The position numbers and the translations under genes are program-made. Shown in pieces: positions 14,978 through 22,215 of a DNA stretch of 30,282 nt. Location of the stretch: the NCBI GenBank assembly GCA_900754285.1, contig CAAECB010000012.1, forward strand, positions 1-30,282, read 5' to 3'. This DNA is from Clostridia bacterium. Lineage in GTDB: Bacteria > Bacillota > Clostridia > TANB77 > CAG-508. The notes beneath the pieces are model-generated. The model was given only the letters and a program-made list of their open reading frames with translations, made no database searches and was not told the DNA's origin. The first letter of the stretch is position 1; the number at the start of each line of letters is the position of its first letter.

Positions 14978-15664
14978 ATGATAGAATTTAGAAATGTAAG
15001 CAAAACATATGATACAGGAACAAAAGCAGTAAAAAATGCTAATTTTAAAATAGACAAAGGTGAATTTGCATTTTTAGTAGGTTCATCAGGAAGTGGAAAA
15101 TCAACACTAATAAAACTAATATTAAAAGAAGAAGAACCAACATCAGGAAACATAATAATAAATGGAAAAGACACAACATTTTTAAAACCAAGTAGAGTAC
15201 CATATTTAAGAAGAAGTATGGGAGTAGTGTTCCAAGACTTCAGACTATTACCAGACAAAACAGTATATGACAATGTAGCATATGCAATGTATATAGTAAG
15301 AGCAACACCAAGACATATAAGAAGGCAAGTACCAATGATATTATCATTAGTAGGATTAAGCAATAAAGCAAAAATGTATCCACATGAACTATCAGGAGGA
15401 GAGCAACAAAGAGTAGCATTAGCAAGAGCATTAGTAAATAATCCATCAATGCTAATAGCAGATGAACCTACAGGAAATTTAGACCCTGACACAGCATGGG
15501 ATATAATGACATTATTAAATGACATAAACATGAGAGGAACAACAGTAGTAGTAGCAACACACGCCAAAGATATAGTAGACAAAATGAAAAAAAGAGTAAT
15601 TCATATAAATAAAGGCGTAATAGTAAGAGATGATAAAAAAGGTGGGTATGATTGTGAAATATAA
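14978..15664 (+). CDS. ftsE: Cell division ATP-binding protein FtsE
   Basis: FtsE is the cytoplasmic ABC ATPase partner of FtsX; in Gram-positive bacteria the pair switches on peptidoglycan hydrolases outside the cell. Motifs are Walker A (GSSGSGKSTL), the Q-loop VVFQDFRLLPD, the ABC signature LSGGEQQRVALARA, Walker B (LIADEPTGNLD) and the switch His in VVATHAKDI. ATG 14978 (MIEFRNVSKTY) is preferred over 14957 because AAAGGAAG lies 7 bases before it and the resulting 228 residues match typical FtsE. The coding region overlaps ftsX, which points to tight co-translation. Confidence 0.96.
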   Translation: MIEFRNVSKTYDTGTKAVKNANFKIDKGEFAFLVGSSGSGKSTLIKLILKEEEPTSGNIIINGKDTTFLKPSRVPYLRRSMGVVFQDFRLLPDKTVYDNVAYAMYIVRATPRHIRRQVPMILSLVGLSNKAKMYPHELSGGEQQRVALARALVNNPSMLIADEPTGNLDPDTAWDIMTLLNDINMRGTTVVVATHAKDIVDKMKKRVIHINKGVIVRDDKKGGYDCEI

Positions 15665-16550
15665 TAGATTAGGATATTTAATAGGAGAAGGATTCAGCAA
15701 CGTATTTAAAAACAAAAAATCAACAATAGCATCTATTATTATAATGTGTGCAACAATGATAATATTTGGACTATTTCTAATAATAGGGGAAAATGTAAAT
15801 CACTTTGTTGATAATTTAAAACTACAACAAGGATTCCAAGTCTTTATGAAAGAAAACGCAACACAAGAAGAAATGGACCAAGTAAAAGAAGATATAAGAG
15901 CGCTAGACGGAATAAGCACAATAGAATTTGTATCAAAAGAGCAAGGATTAAACACAATGAAAGAAAAGCTAAAAGACGAAAAAGGCGTATTAGACGGATT
16001 TAATGTGCAAAAAATAAAAGCATCATACATAGTAAAAGTAACTGATTTGGAAAGAAGTAAAACAATACAAGATGAAGTAGAAAAAATAGATAATGTTGTA
16101 AAAATAACTAATAGTAATGAAACAGCAATGAAACTAATATCAATAGCAAAAATAATAAGAATAGCAACTGGAGTAATATTATTATTGTTAATTATAATTT
16201 CAACATTTATCATTTCAAACACAATAAAATTAACAGTACATTCACGTAGAAAAGAAATATCAATAATGAAATATGTAGGAGCAACAAATAGCTTTATAAG
16301 ATGGCCATTTATAGTAGAAGGTATTGTAATAGGAATAATATCAAGTATGATCTCAATTCTAATCGTAGGAGGAACATATAACATAATAACAACAAAAATG
16401 GCAGCATCAGATTTTGTAAGAGTAATGGGAATGAATCTAGTAGGATTAAACGAAATGTTAGTATCAATCATAGCAGTATATTTTATATTAGGAATAGGCA
16501 TAGGAACAGTAGGAAGTGTAGTATCTATGAGAAAATATTTAAAAGTATAA
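15654..16550 (+). CDS. ftsX: Cell division protein FtsX
   Basis: FtsX is the membrane subunit that passes the FtsE ATPase signal to extracellular hydrolases. It has one N-terminal membrane helix (IASIIIMCATMIIFGLFLI), a large extracellular loop of about 110 residues (FQVFMKENATQEEMDQVKED...), and three C-terminal helices. Between these lies the FtsX/MacB signature LTVHSRRKEISIMKYVGAT. The start is uncertain: ATGs at 15630 and 15648 exist, but the ribosome site AGGTGG (15640-15645) is correctly spaced (8 bases) only for GTG 15654, giving 298 residues starting MKYNRLGYLIGEG. It overlaps ftsE by 11 bases. The hydrolase gene that follows is a likely FtsEX client. Confidence 0.94.
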   Translation: MKYNRLGYLIGEGFSNVFKNKKSTIASIIIMCATMIIFGLFLIIGENVNHFVDNLKLQQGFQVFMKENATQEEMDQVKEDIRALDGISTIEFVSKEQGLNTMKEKLKDEKGVLDGFNVQKIKASYIVKVTDLERSKTIQDEVEKIDNVVKITNSNETAMKLISIAKIIRIATGVILLLLIIISTFIISNTIKLTVHSRRKEISIMKYVGATNSFIRWPFIVEGIVIGIISSMISILIVGGTYNIITTKMAASDFVRVMGMNLVGLNEMLVSIIAVYFILGIGIGTVGSVVSMRKYLKV

Positions 16551-16563
16551 AGGAATGAATAAA

Positions 16564-17802
16564 ATGCGTAAAATTTTATGTATAATATTAACTTGCTTAA
16601 TGTGTAGCATAATGCCAGTAGTACTAGCAGTAGACTCAACAGAATTACAAGATAGGCAAAAAGAAGTACAAGAGCAAATTAATAAAACGAATGATGAACT
16701 ATCAGACTTAAAAATGGATATTACAGAAAATTTAGAGCAAGTACAAAAATTAGACGAAAAAATAGCAACAGCAGAAGCAGAACTATCAGAAACATCAGAG
16801 AAAGTACAAATATTACAAACAACAATACAACAATTAGAAGAACAACAAAAAACAGAACAAGAAAAATATAACACACAAAAAGAAATATTTGAAGAAAGAG
16901 TAGTAGCATTATATGAAGCAGGAGATACACAATATCTAGATATTATATTAAAATCAACAAGTATTACAGACTTTATATCAAGTTATTATGTATTATCAGA
17001 AATAGCAGATTATGACTCAGAAATGTTGCAAGAAATAGGAGAAAGAAAACGTAATATAGAAAACACAAAAGAAAAATTAGAAAAAGAGAAAAAAGAAGTA
17101 GCAACAATAATAGAAAAACAAACAAGAACATCAAAAGTATTACAATCAACAAAAATCTTAAGAGAAAGTTATGTAAGCAAATTATCAGACAAAGAAAAAG
17201 AAACACAAGAAAAATTAGAAGAATATAACAGAGTTTTAGCAGAAGTAAATAATCAATTAGTAGAATTAGCCAAAAATGAAATCAACACAGCATATATAGG
17301 AGGAGAACTAGCATGGCCAGTTCCAGGATATACCAAAATAAGCTCACCATATGGAATGAGAACACATCCAATAACAAAAGTATATAAATTACATACAGGT
17401 GTTGATATATCAGCACCAATGGGAGCAAACTTTGTAGCAGCAAATGATGGAGTGGTAGTAAAAGCAGAATATAATATAGCATATGGAAAAATGGTAGTAA
17501 TAGACCATGGAGGAGGAATATCAACATTATATGCACATGGCTCAGAATTTTTAGTAAAAGCAGGAGATACAGTAAAAAGAAATCAAGCAGTATTAAAGGT
17601 AGGCTCAACAGGATATTCAACAGGAGCACACGCACATTTTGAAGTAAGAAAAAATGGAACAGTAACAAACCCAATGCCATATATAACAAATGGAATAGTT
17701 CCAAATTCAGAAGAGGACAAAGCCCAACAAAATGACACAAAAGAAACAACAAATACAACAACAGAAAATAAAACAGAAAATAAAGAAATAGTCCAACAAT
17801 AA
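16564..17802 (+). CDS. Secreted coiled-coil M23 peptidase, likely FtsEX-controlled (EnvC/PcsB-like)
   Basis: This 412-residue exported protein is predicted to cut or regulate cutting of peptidoglycan at division. It has a signal peptide (about residues 1-24), then a long coiled coil (about 25-235, high Glu/Lys/Gln) with a YEAGDTQYLDIILKSTSITDFISSYY block. An M23 zinc peptidase domain (about 240-375) follows, with zinc ligands in HTGVD and AHAHFEVR, and a Thr/Asn/Glu tail. All expected metal ligands are present, so it should be active, unlike EnvC. ATG 16564 is chosen because AAAGGA ends 9 bases before it; ATG 16555 abuts that site. It starts 13 bases after the ftsX stop, the arrangement expected for an FtsEX partner. 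A near paralogue follows. Confidence 0.9.
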   Translation: MRKILCIILTCLMCSIMPVVLAVDSTELQDRQKEVQEQINKTNDELSDLKMDITENLEQVQKLDEKIATAEAELSETSEKVQILQTTIQQLEEQQKTEQEKYNTQKEIFEERVVALYEAGDTQYLDIILKSTSITDFISSYYVLSEIADYDSEMLQEIGERKRNIENTKEKLEKEKKEVATIIEKQTRTSKVLQSTKILRESYVSKLSDKEKETQEKLEEYNRVLAEVNNQLVELAKNEINTAYIGGELAWPVPGYTKISSPYGMRTHPITKVYKLHTGVDISAPMGANFVAANDGVVVKAEYNIAYGKMVVIDHGGGISTLYAHGSEFLVKAGDTVKRNQAVLKVGSTGYSTGAHAHFEVRKNGTVTNPMPYITNGIVPNSEEDKAQQNDTKETTNTTTENKTENKEIVQQ

Positions 17803-17855
17803 AAACATATAAAAACCTGTAAAATAAAAATAAAATCAGGAAAGAGGAGGAACAT

Positions 17856-19136
17856 ATGAAAAATATATGTCAAAAAATTGTATGTCTAATGTTAATACTT
17901 ATAATAATTTCTAGTGCAAACTCGGCATTTGCAGTAACAGCAGAGGAGCAACAATTAAAAAATCAAGAACAAGAAAATAATGATAAAAAGAAAGAGGCAG
18001 AAGATAAAAAACAAGAAGTACAAGAAGCAAAAGAATCGACACAAAAAGAAGTAAATAACATCAATTCACAAATACAAGATTATCAAAGTGAAATCACAAA
18101 TTTAGATATACAAATAGCAAATGCAAACCAACAAATAGAGGACTCAAACGCAAAATTAGAAAAAGCACAAAAAGAATATGAAAGTCAACAACAAATGTTG
18201 GAAGAAAGAATAGTAGCATTATATGAAGCTGGAGATACAACATATTTAGACATTCTACTATCATCAGAAAGCATAACTGATTTTATTTCAAGTTATTACA
18301 TAGTCTCAGAAATAGCACAATGTGATTTAGATTTACTAAAAGAAATAGACAAACAAAAAAATGAAATAGAAACAGCCAAAAAAGAAATAGAAGATAGCAA
18401 AAAAACATTAACTACAGCAAAAGCAAGTAAACAACAAGTATCAACACAACTAGAAGAAAAGAAAAGTGAAAAAACTACATATGTATCACAATTATCTAGC
18501 CAAGAACAAGAATTGCAAAAAGAAATAGACCAATTAACACAAGACAATATGCAAATTCAAAAAAATATAGCAGCTGCACAAGCAAAATATAAAAAGCAAT
18601 TAGAAGAACTAGCAAAGAAAAAAGCACAAGAAGAACAAGCTAAAAATAATAAAAAAAATAATAAAAATAATGAAACCAAAAACAATAGTAACAATTCTGG
18701 AAGTTCATCAAACAAAAATTCAAACGGATTTATTAGACCAGTAAGTGGAGGATCAATATCTACAAACGGATATTATTCAAGTGGAAGATTTCATGGAGCA
18801 ATAGATTATGCAGTAAGTTCAGGAACACCAGTATATGCAGCAGCAGATGGAGTAGTATTATCAGTAGGAAATTTAACATATAGTTATGGAACACATGTAA
18901 TTATACAACATGCAAATGGATTACAAACAATATATGGGCACGGAACAGCAGGCTCTGTATCAGTATCACCTGGACAAATAGTATCACAAGGACAAGTAAT
19001 AATGAAAAGCGGAAGTACAGGAAACTCAAGTGGACCACATTTACACTTTGAGGTAAGAAGATCACCATATAACTACAGTTATAGTGCAACAAAATATGGA
19101 GATGACTCAAGAGTAAATCCTAATAATTATTTCTAA
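17856..19136 (+). CDS. Second secreted coiled-coil M23 peptidase (tandem paralogue)
   Basis: This 426-residue protein has the same layout as the upstream peptidase: signal peptide (1 to about 26), coiled coil (about 30-260), an Asn/Ser/Lys-rich flexible linker (about 262-290), and a C-terminal M23 domain with zinc ligands in FHGAID and GPHLHFEVR. The coiled-coil core is clearly duplicated; for example EERIVALYEAGDTTYLDIL with ITDFISSYYIVSEIA matches EERVVALYEAGDTQYLDII with ITDFISSYYVLSEIA upstream. The M23 domains are more different, and this one lacks the C-terminal tail but adds the linker. AAGAGGAGG precedes the ATG. A terminator follows. It could be a second FtsEX client or a hydrolase for another growth stage. 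Confidence 0.9.
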   Translation: MKNICQKIVCLMLILIIISSANSAFAVTAEEQQLKNQEQENNDKKKEAEDKKQEVQEAKESTQKEVNNINSQIQDYQSEITNLDIQIANANQQIEDSNAKLEKAQKEYESQQQMLEERIVALYEAGDTTYLDILLSSESITDFISSYYIVSEIAQCDLDLLKEIDKQKNEIETAKKEIEDSKKTLTTAKASKQQVSTQLEEKKSEKTTYVSQLSSQEQELQKEIDQLTQDNMQIQKNIAAAQAKYKKQLEELAKKKAQEEQAKNNKKNNKNNETKNNSNNSGSSSNKNSNGFIRPVSGGSISTNGYYSSGRFHGAIDYAVSSGTPVYAAADGVVLSVGNLTYSYGTHVIIQHANGLQTIYGHGTAGSVSVSPGQIVSQGQVIMKSGSTGNSSGPHLHFEVRRSPYNYSYSATKYGDDSRVNPNNYF

Positions 19137-19143
19137 AAAATGT

Positions 19144-19168
19144 AAAAAGGGAAGTAATATCCCTTTTT
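19144..19168 (+). terminator. Intrinsic terminator after the second M23 peptidase
   Basis: AAAAAGGGA (19144-19152) pairs with TCCCTTTTT (19160-19168) over a 7-base loop, giving a 9-base-pair stem that ends in a T-run, 8 bases after the stop codon. A TATAAT just downstream (19173-19178) could be the -10 of a ctpA promoter, but no good -35 is seen. Confidence 0.75.
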
Positions 19169-19218
19169 GTGTTATAATAAAATAGTAAAAACATCAGAAT
19201 GAAAGGATGATAACAAAA

Positions 19219-20424
19219 ATGAAAAAACAAACACCATACAAAATTTACAAAACAATAATGATAATAGTATTAACAGCATTTATTACATTTATAATAACAT
19301 CAATAGGAATGTATAAATACATAGAAGGAGATGGAAAACTAGCAGCATTAGCAAGTGATACAAGTAATGATATAACTGTAAGTTTAGAAAAATACAAAGA
19401 AATAATAGACAAATATTATCTAGGAGATGTAGATGAGGATAAAATAAAAGAGGGAGCTATAAAAGGATATATAGAAGGATTAAATGACCCATATACAGAA
19501 TACATATCAAAAGAAGATATGAAAGACTATATGCAAGAAACATTAGGAAATTATGTAGGAATTGGAATATATATGACAGCAGACCAAAAACTAGACAAAG
19601 TAAAAGTATTATCACCAATAAAAGAATCACCAGCAGAAAAAGCAGGAATAGAACCAGGAGATATAATAGTAAGTGTAAATGGAAAAACATATAAAGCAAG
19701 TGAAATGTCAACAATGGCAAATGACATAAAAGGAGAAGAAGGAACAGAAGTAGAAATAACAATATTAAGAGGAACAGAAACAAAAGAATTCAAAGTAAAA
19801 AGAGAAAAAATAAAAGTAAATCCAGTAGAAGGAAAAGTATTAGCAAACAATGTAGGATACATAAAATTCACATCATTTGACGAAACAACAGCAGAAGATT
19901 TTAAAGCAAGATATGAAGAACTAAAAAAATCAAATATAAAATCATTAATAATAGACTTAAGAAATAATGGAGGAGGACTAGTAGACCAAGCACTAAAAAT
20001 AGCAGACTATATGACAGAAAAAGATTCAGTATTATTATATGAAGTAGACAAAAATGGAAAAGAAGAAGTAAAAAAATCAGAAAATGCACCAATAATAACA
20101 GAACCAATAGTAATATTAACAAATGAAAATACGGCAAGTGCTTCAGAAATATTAGCAGGAGCCTTAAAAGATTTAGGAAGAGCAAAAATAGTAGGAATAA
20201 AAACATATGGAAAAGGAGTAATCCAACAAATATTAAGCATAAAAGACGGAAGCGGAATAAAACTAACAGTAGAAGAATATCAAACACCAAACAGAAACAA
20301 AATAAACAAAATAGGAATAGAACCAGACGAAACAGTAGAACTACCAGATGATGTAGAAAATGTATTGAATGTACCAGAAAATAAAGATACACAACTACAA
20401 AAAGCACAAGAATTAGCAAAATAA
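19219..20424 (+). CDS. C-terminal processing peptidase, S41 family (CtpA/CtpB type)
   Basis: This membrane-anchored serine protease cuts extracytoplasmic proteins. The 401-residue product has one N-terminal membrane helix (about 10-32), a PDZ domain at about 100-185 (YVGIGIYM, PAEKAGIEPGDIIVSVNGK), and the S41 catalytic domain. The latter shows VGYIKFTSFD, LIIDLRNNGGG, the Ser region ENTASASEILAGAL and the Lys region GIKTYGKGVIQ. Both catalytic residues appear present. ATG 19219 is preferred over 19207, which abuts the GAAAGG ribosome site. S41 proteases often lie with ftsEX in Firmicutes (as ctpB does in Bacillus), and some degrade or mature wall hydrolases, so regulation of the preceding M23 enzymes is a reasonable inference. 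Confidence 0.93.
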   Translation: MKKQTPYKIYKTIMIIVLTAFITFIITSIGMYKYIEGDGKLAALASDTSNDITVSLEKYKEIIDKYYLGDVDEDKIKEGAIKGYIEGLNDPYTEYISKEDMKDYMQETLGNYVGIGIYMTADQKLDKVKVLSPIKESPAEKAGIEPGDIIVSVNGKTYKASEMSTMANDIKGEEGTEVEITILRGTETKEFKVKREKIKVNPVEGKVLANNVGYIKFTSFDETTAEDFKARYEELKKSNIKSLIIDLRNNGGGLVDQALKIADYMTEKDSVLLYEVDKNGKEEVKKSENAPIITEPIVILTNENTASASEILAGALKDLGRAKIVGIKTYGKGVIQQILSIKDGSGIKLTVEEYQTPNRNKINKIGIEPDETVELPDDVENVLNVPENKDTQLQKAQELAK

Positions 20425-20472
20425 CAAAAATAGAAAACTAGGTTTATCAATCAAGAAAGAGGGGATGAAAAA

Positions 20473-21063
20473 ATGAACTTAGCAAATAAATTGACAATAT
20501 TCAGAATGATATTAGTACCAATAATGGTAATAATTCCATTTTTAGGAATAGAAAATGAAATATTTGGAATACCATTAATATATTTAATAATAGACATAAT
20601 ATTTATAATAGCATCAATAACAGACAAATTAGATGGATGTATAGCAAGAAGCAGAAATCAAGTAACAACATTTGGAAAATTTTTAGATCCAATAGCAGAT
20701 AAAATATTAGTATTAGCAGCAATGGTAATGTTAGTAGAATTTGGAAAAATACCAGCATGGATACCAATAATAGTACTAGCAAGAGAATTTATAGTATCAG
20801 GATATAGATTAGTAGCAGTAGAAAAAGGTGGAAAAGTAATAGCAGCATCAAAATGGGGAAAACTAAAAACAGTAACACAAATGATAGCAATAATATTAGC
20901 ATTTTTAGACTTATATCCATTTGGAGAATGTTTTAAAGGATATTTGCAAGGTTCAGATTTTGTACTAAATTTAACAGTAACAATAATGATGATAATACAA
21001 ACAATTGCAACAATATTTTCAGGAATAGAATATCTAAAAAATGGAAAAGAATTACTAAAATAG
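20473..21063 (+). CDS. pgsA: CDP-diacylglycerol--glycerol-3-phosphate 3-phosphatidyltransferase PgsA
   Basis: PgsA makes phosphatidylglycerol phosphate, the first committed step to phosphatidylglycerol, in the cytoplasmic membrane. The 196-residue protein opens with NLANKLTIFRMILVPIMV, typical for PgsA. It has the CDP-alcohol phosphotransferase signature DG-x2-AR-x8-G-x3-D-x3-D, read here as DGCIAR, FGKFLDPIADK. Four or more membrane helices cover the remainder. GAGGGG precedes the ATG. Its stop codon lies only 2 bases before the greA promoter -35, so greA seems separately transcribed. Confidence 0.95.
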   Translation: MNLANKLTIFRMILVPIMVIIPFLGIENEIFGIPLIYLIIDIIFIIASITDKLDGCIARSRNQVTTFGKFLDPIADKILVLAAMVMLVEFGKIPAWIPIIVLAREFIVSGYRLVAVEKGGKVIAASKWGKLKTVTQMIAIILAFLDLYPFGECFKGYLQGSDFVLNLTVTIMMIIQTIATIFSGIEYLKNGKELLK

Positions 21064-21065
21064 AC

Positions 21066-21094
21066 TTGACAAAATCAAAGTTCTGTCTTAATAT
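21066..21094 (+). promoter_or_regulatory. Strong sigma-A promoter for greA
   Basis: A consensus TTGACA (21066-21071), exactly 17 bases, then TAATAT (21089-21094). Transcription would start near 21101, placing the repeat-like GCGTACATTAATAAC stretch (21104-21125) at the 5' end of the greA mRNA. Confidence 0.7.
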
Positions 21095-21103
21095 ATAACG
21101 AAG

Positions 21104-21125
21104 GCGTACATTAATAACGGTACAC
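21104..21125 (+). repeat. Partial copy D of the dispersed repeat, in the greA leader
   Basis: GCGTACATTAATAACGGTACAC resembles the left half of the elements at 455 and 13712, and more closely the copy at 22101 with three bases missing. Its GTAC ends are complementary. It has no right half. Confidence 0.4.
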
Positions 21126-21151
21126 AAAACAAGAAGAAAGGAAGTAATCAC

Positions 21152-21628
21152 ATGGAAGAAAAAGAAGTAATCCTTACACAAGAAGGACATGATAATCTAG
21201 AAAAAGAATTGAATTATTTAAAAACAGAAAAAAGAGCAGAAATAGCAGAAAGAATAAAAGTAGCATTAGGATTTGGAGACTTATCAGAAAACTCAGAATA
21301 TGATGAAGCCAAAAATGCACAAGCAGAAAATGAAGTAAAAATAGCAGAATTAGAAAATAAACTAAGACATGCAAAAATAATTGATGAAAAAGAAATAGAT
21401 ACAGAAACAGTACAAATAGGAAATGTAGTAAAAGTACATGACCTAGAATTTGACGAAAAAGTAGAATACACAATAGTAGGATCAACAGAAGTAGACCTTG
21501 CAGAAAACAAAATATCAAATGAATCACCACTAGGAGAAGCATTATTAGGAGCTAAAAAAGGTCAAACAGTTGAAGTAAATGCACCAGCGGGAATAATGAA
21601 ATACAAAATATTATCAATAAAAAAATAG
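21152..21628 (+). CDS. greA: Transcription elongation factor GreA
   Basis: GreA enters the secondary channel of RNA polymerase and stimulates cleavage of backtracked RNA. The 158-residue length is normal. The N-terminal coiled coil (about 1-75) carries the conserved tip GDLSENSEYDEAKNAQ, including the acidic residues that act at the polymerase active site. The C-terminal domain shows VEYTIVGSTEVDL, SPLGEALLGAKKGQTVEV and the terminal KYKILSIKK. GAAAGGAAG precedes the ATG. It has its own strong promoter just after pgsA. Confidence 0.97.
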   Translation: MEEKEVILTQEGHDNLEKELNYLKTEKRAEIAERIKVALGFGDLSENSEYDEAKNAQAENEVKIAELENKLRHAKIIDEKEIDTETVQIGNVVKVHDLEFDEKVEYTIVGSTEVDLAENKISNESPLGEALLGAKKGQTVEVNAPAGIMKYKILSIKK

Positions 21629-21636
21629 CAAAAGTA

Positions 21637-21665
21637 TTGATTTTTTGCGAAAAATATACTATAAT
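21637..21665 (+). promoter_or_regulatory. Sigma-A promoter for rpsO
   Basis: TTGATT (21637-21642), 17 bases, TATAAT (21660-21665). The leader of about 90 bases contains a small AGGC/GCCT pairing (near 21684-21700) and an AACTG/CAGTT hairpin (near 21717-21732). S15 mRNAs are often autoregulated through leader structure, but I cannot identify the binding site. Confidence 0.6.
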
Positions 21666-21761
21666 AGTAATGTCAAAAAAATAAGGCCTTTTACTTAGCC
21701 TACTAGCACACACCAAACTGTAAGCTCAGTTAAAGGAAAAAATGAAAGAGAGGTGCAAAAA

Positions 21762-22025
21762 ATGACAAAGGAAAGAAAACAAGAAATAATCAACACATAT
21801 AAAAGAGAAGAAAAAGATACTGGATCACCAGAAGTACAAATCGCTCTTTTAACAGAAAGAATCAACGAATTAACAGAACACTTAAAAGTACATGTAAAAG
21901 ACAACCATTCAAGACGTGGTCTATTAAAAATGGTAGGAAAAAGAAGAAACTTATTAAACTACCTAGCAAAAAAAGATGTACAAAGATACAGAGACATCGT
22001 AGAAAAATTAGGATTAAGAAAATAA
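21762..22025 (+). CDS. rpsO: 30S ribosomal protein S15
   Basis: S15 binds 16S rRNA early in assembly of the small subunit platform. The 87-residue product shows the standard pattern: MTKERKQEIINTY, DTGSPEVQIALLTERINELTEHL, the strongly conserved rRNA-binding stretch DNHSRRGLLKMVGKRRNLLNYL, and the end YRDIVEKLGLRK. The start is ATG 21762 with GAGAGG about 8 bases upstream; a GTG at 21753 overlaps that site. It is followed by a terminator and then by pnp, the usual rpsO-pnp order. Confidence 0.98.
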   Translation: MTKERKQEIINTYKREEKDTGSPEVQIALLTERINELTEHLKVHVKDNHSRRGLLKMVGKRRNLLNYLAKKDVQRYRDIVEKLGLRK

Positions 22026-22033
22026 TAATTAAA

Positions 22034-22066
22034 AAAAGCCTATGCTTTATTTTGGCATGGGCTTTT
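22034..22066 (+). terminator. Intrinsic terminator after rpsO
   Basis: AAAAGCCTATGC (22034-22045) pairs with GCATGGGCTTTT (22055-22066) in a 12-base-pair stem with one T-G pair and a 9-base loop, ending in a T-run, 8 bases after the S15 stop. Confidence 0.85.
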
Positions 22067-22100
22067 AATAAAGTTAAAAAACAAAAGGAAAAAATAAAAA

Positions 22101-22124
22101 GCGAACATTAATAACATTGGCACC
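22101..22124 (+). repeat. Partial copy C of the dispersed repeat, upstream of pnp
   Basis: GCGAACATTAATAACATTGG followed by CACC matches the left half of the elements at 455 and 13712 at most positions. The right half with AAAGTCC is absent. Confidence 0.45.
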
Positions 22125-22135
22125 TATAAAAATTT

Positions 22136-22164
22136 TTGCACACAAAAAAGGTAACAAATATTAA
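22136..22164 (+). promoter_or_regulatory. Candidate sigma-A promoter for pnp
   Basis: TTGCAC (22136-22141), 17 bases, TATTAA (22159-22164), 51 bases before the pnp start. The match is moderate; read-through from rpsO is also possible. Confidence 0.4.
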
Positions 22165-22215
22165 AATAAAAATAAACAAGAACCAACAAATAAAATTTAT
22201 TAGGAGGAACAAGTA

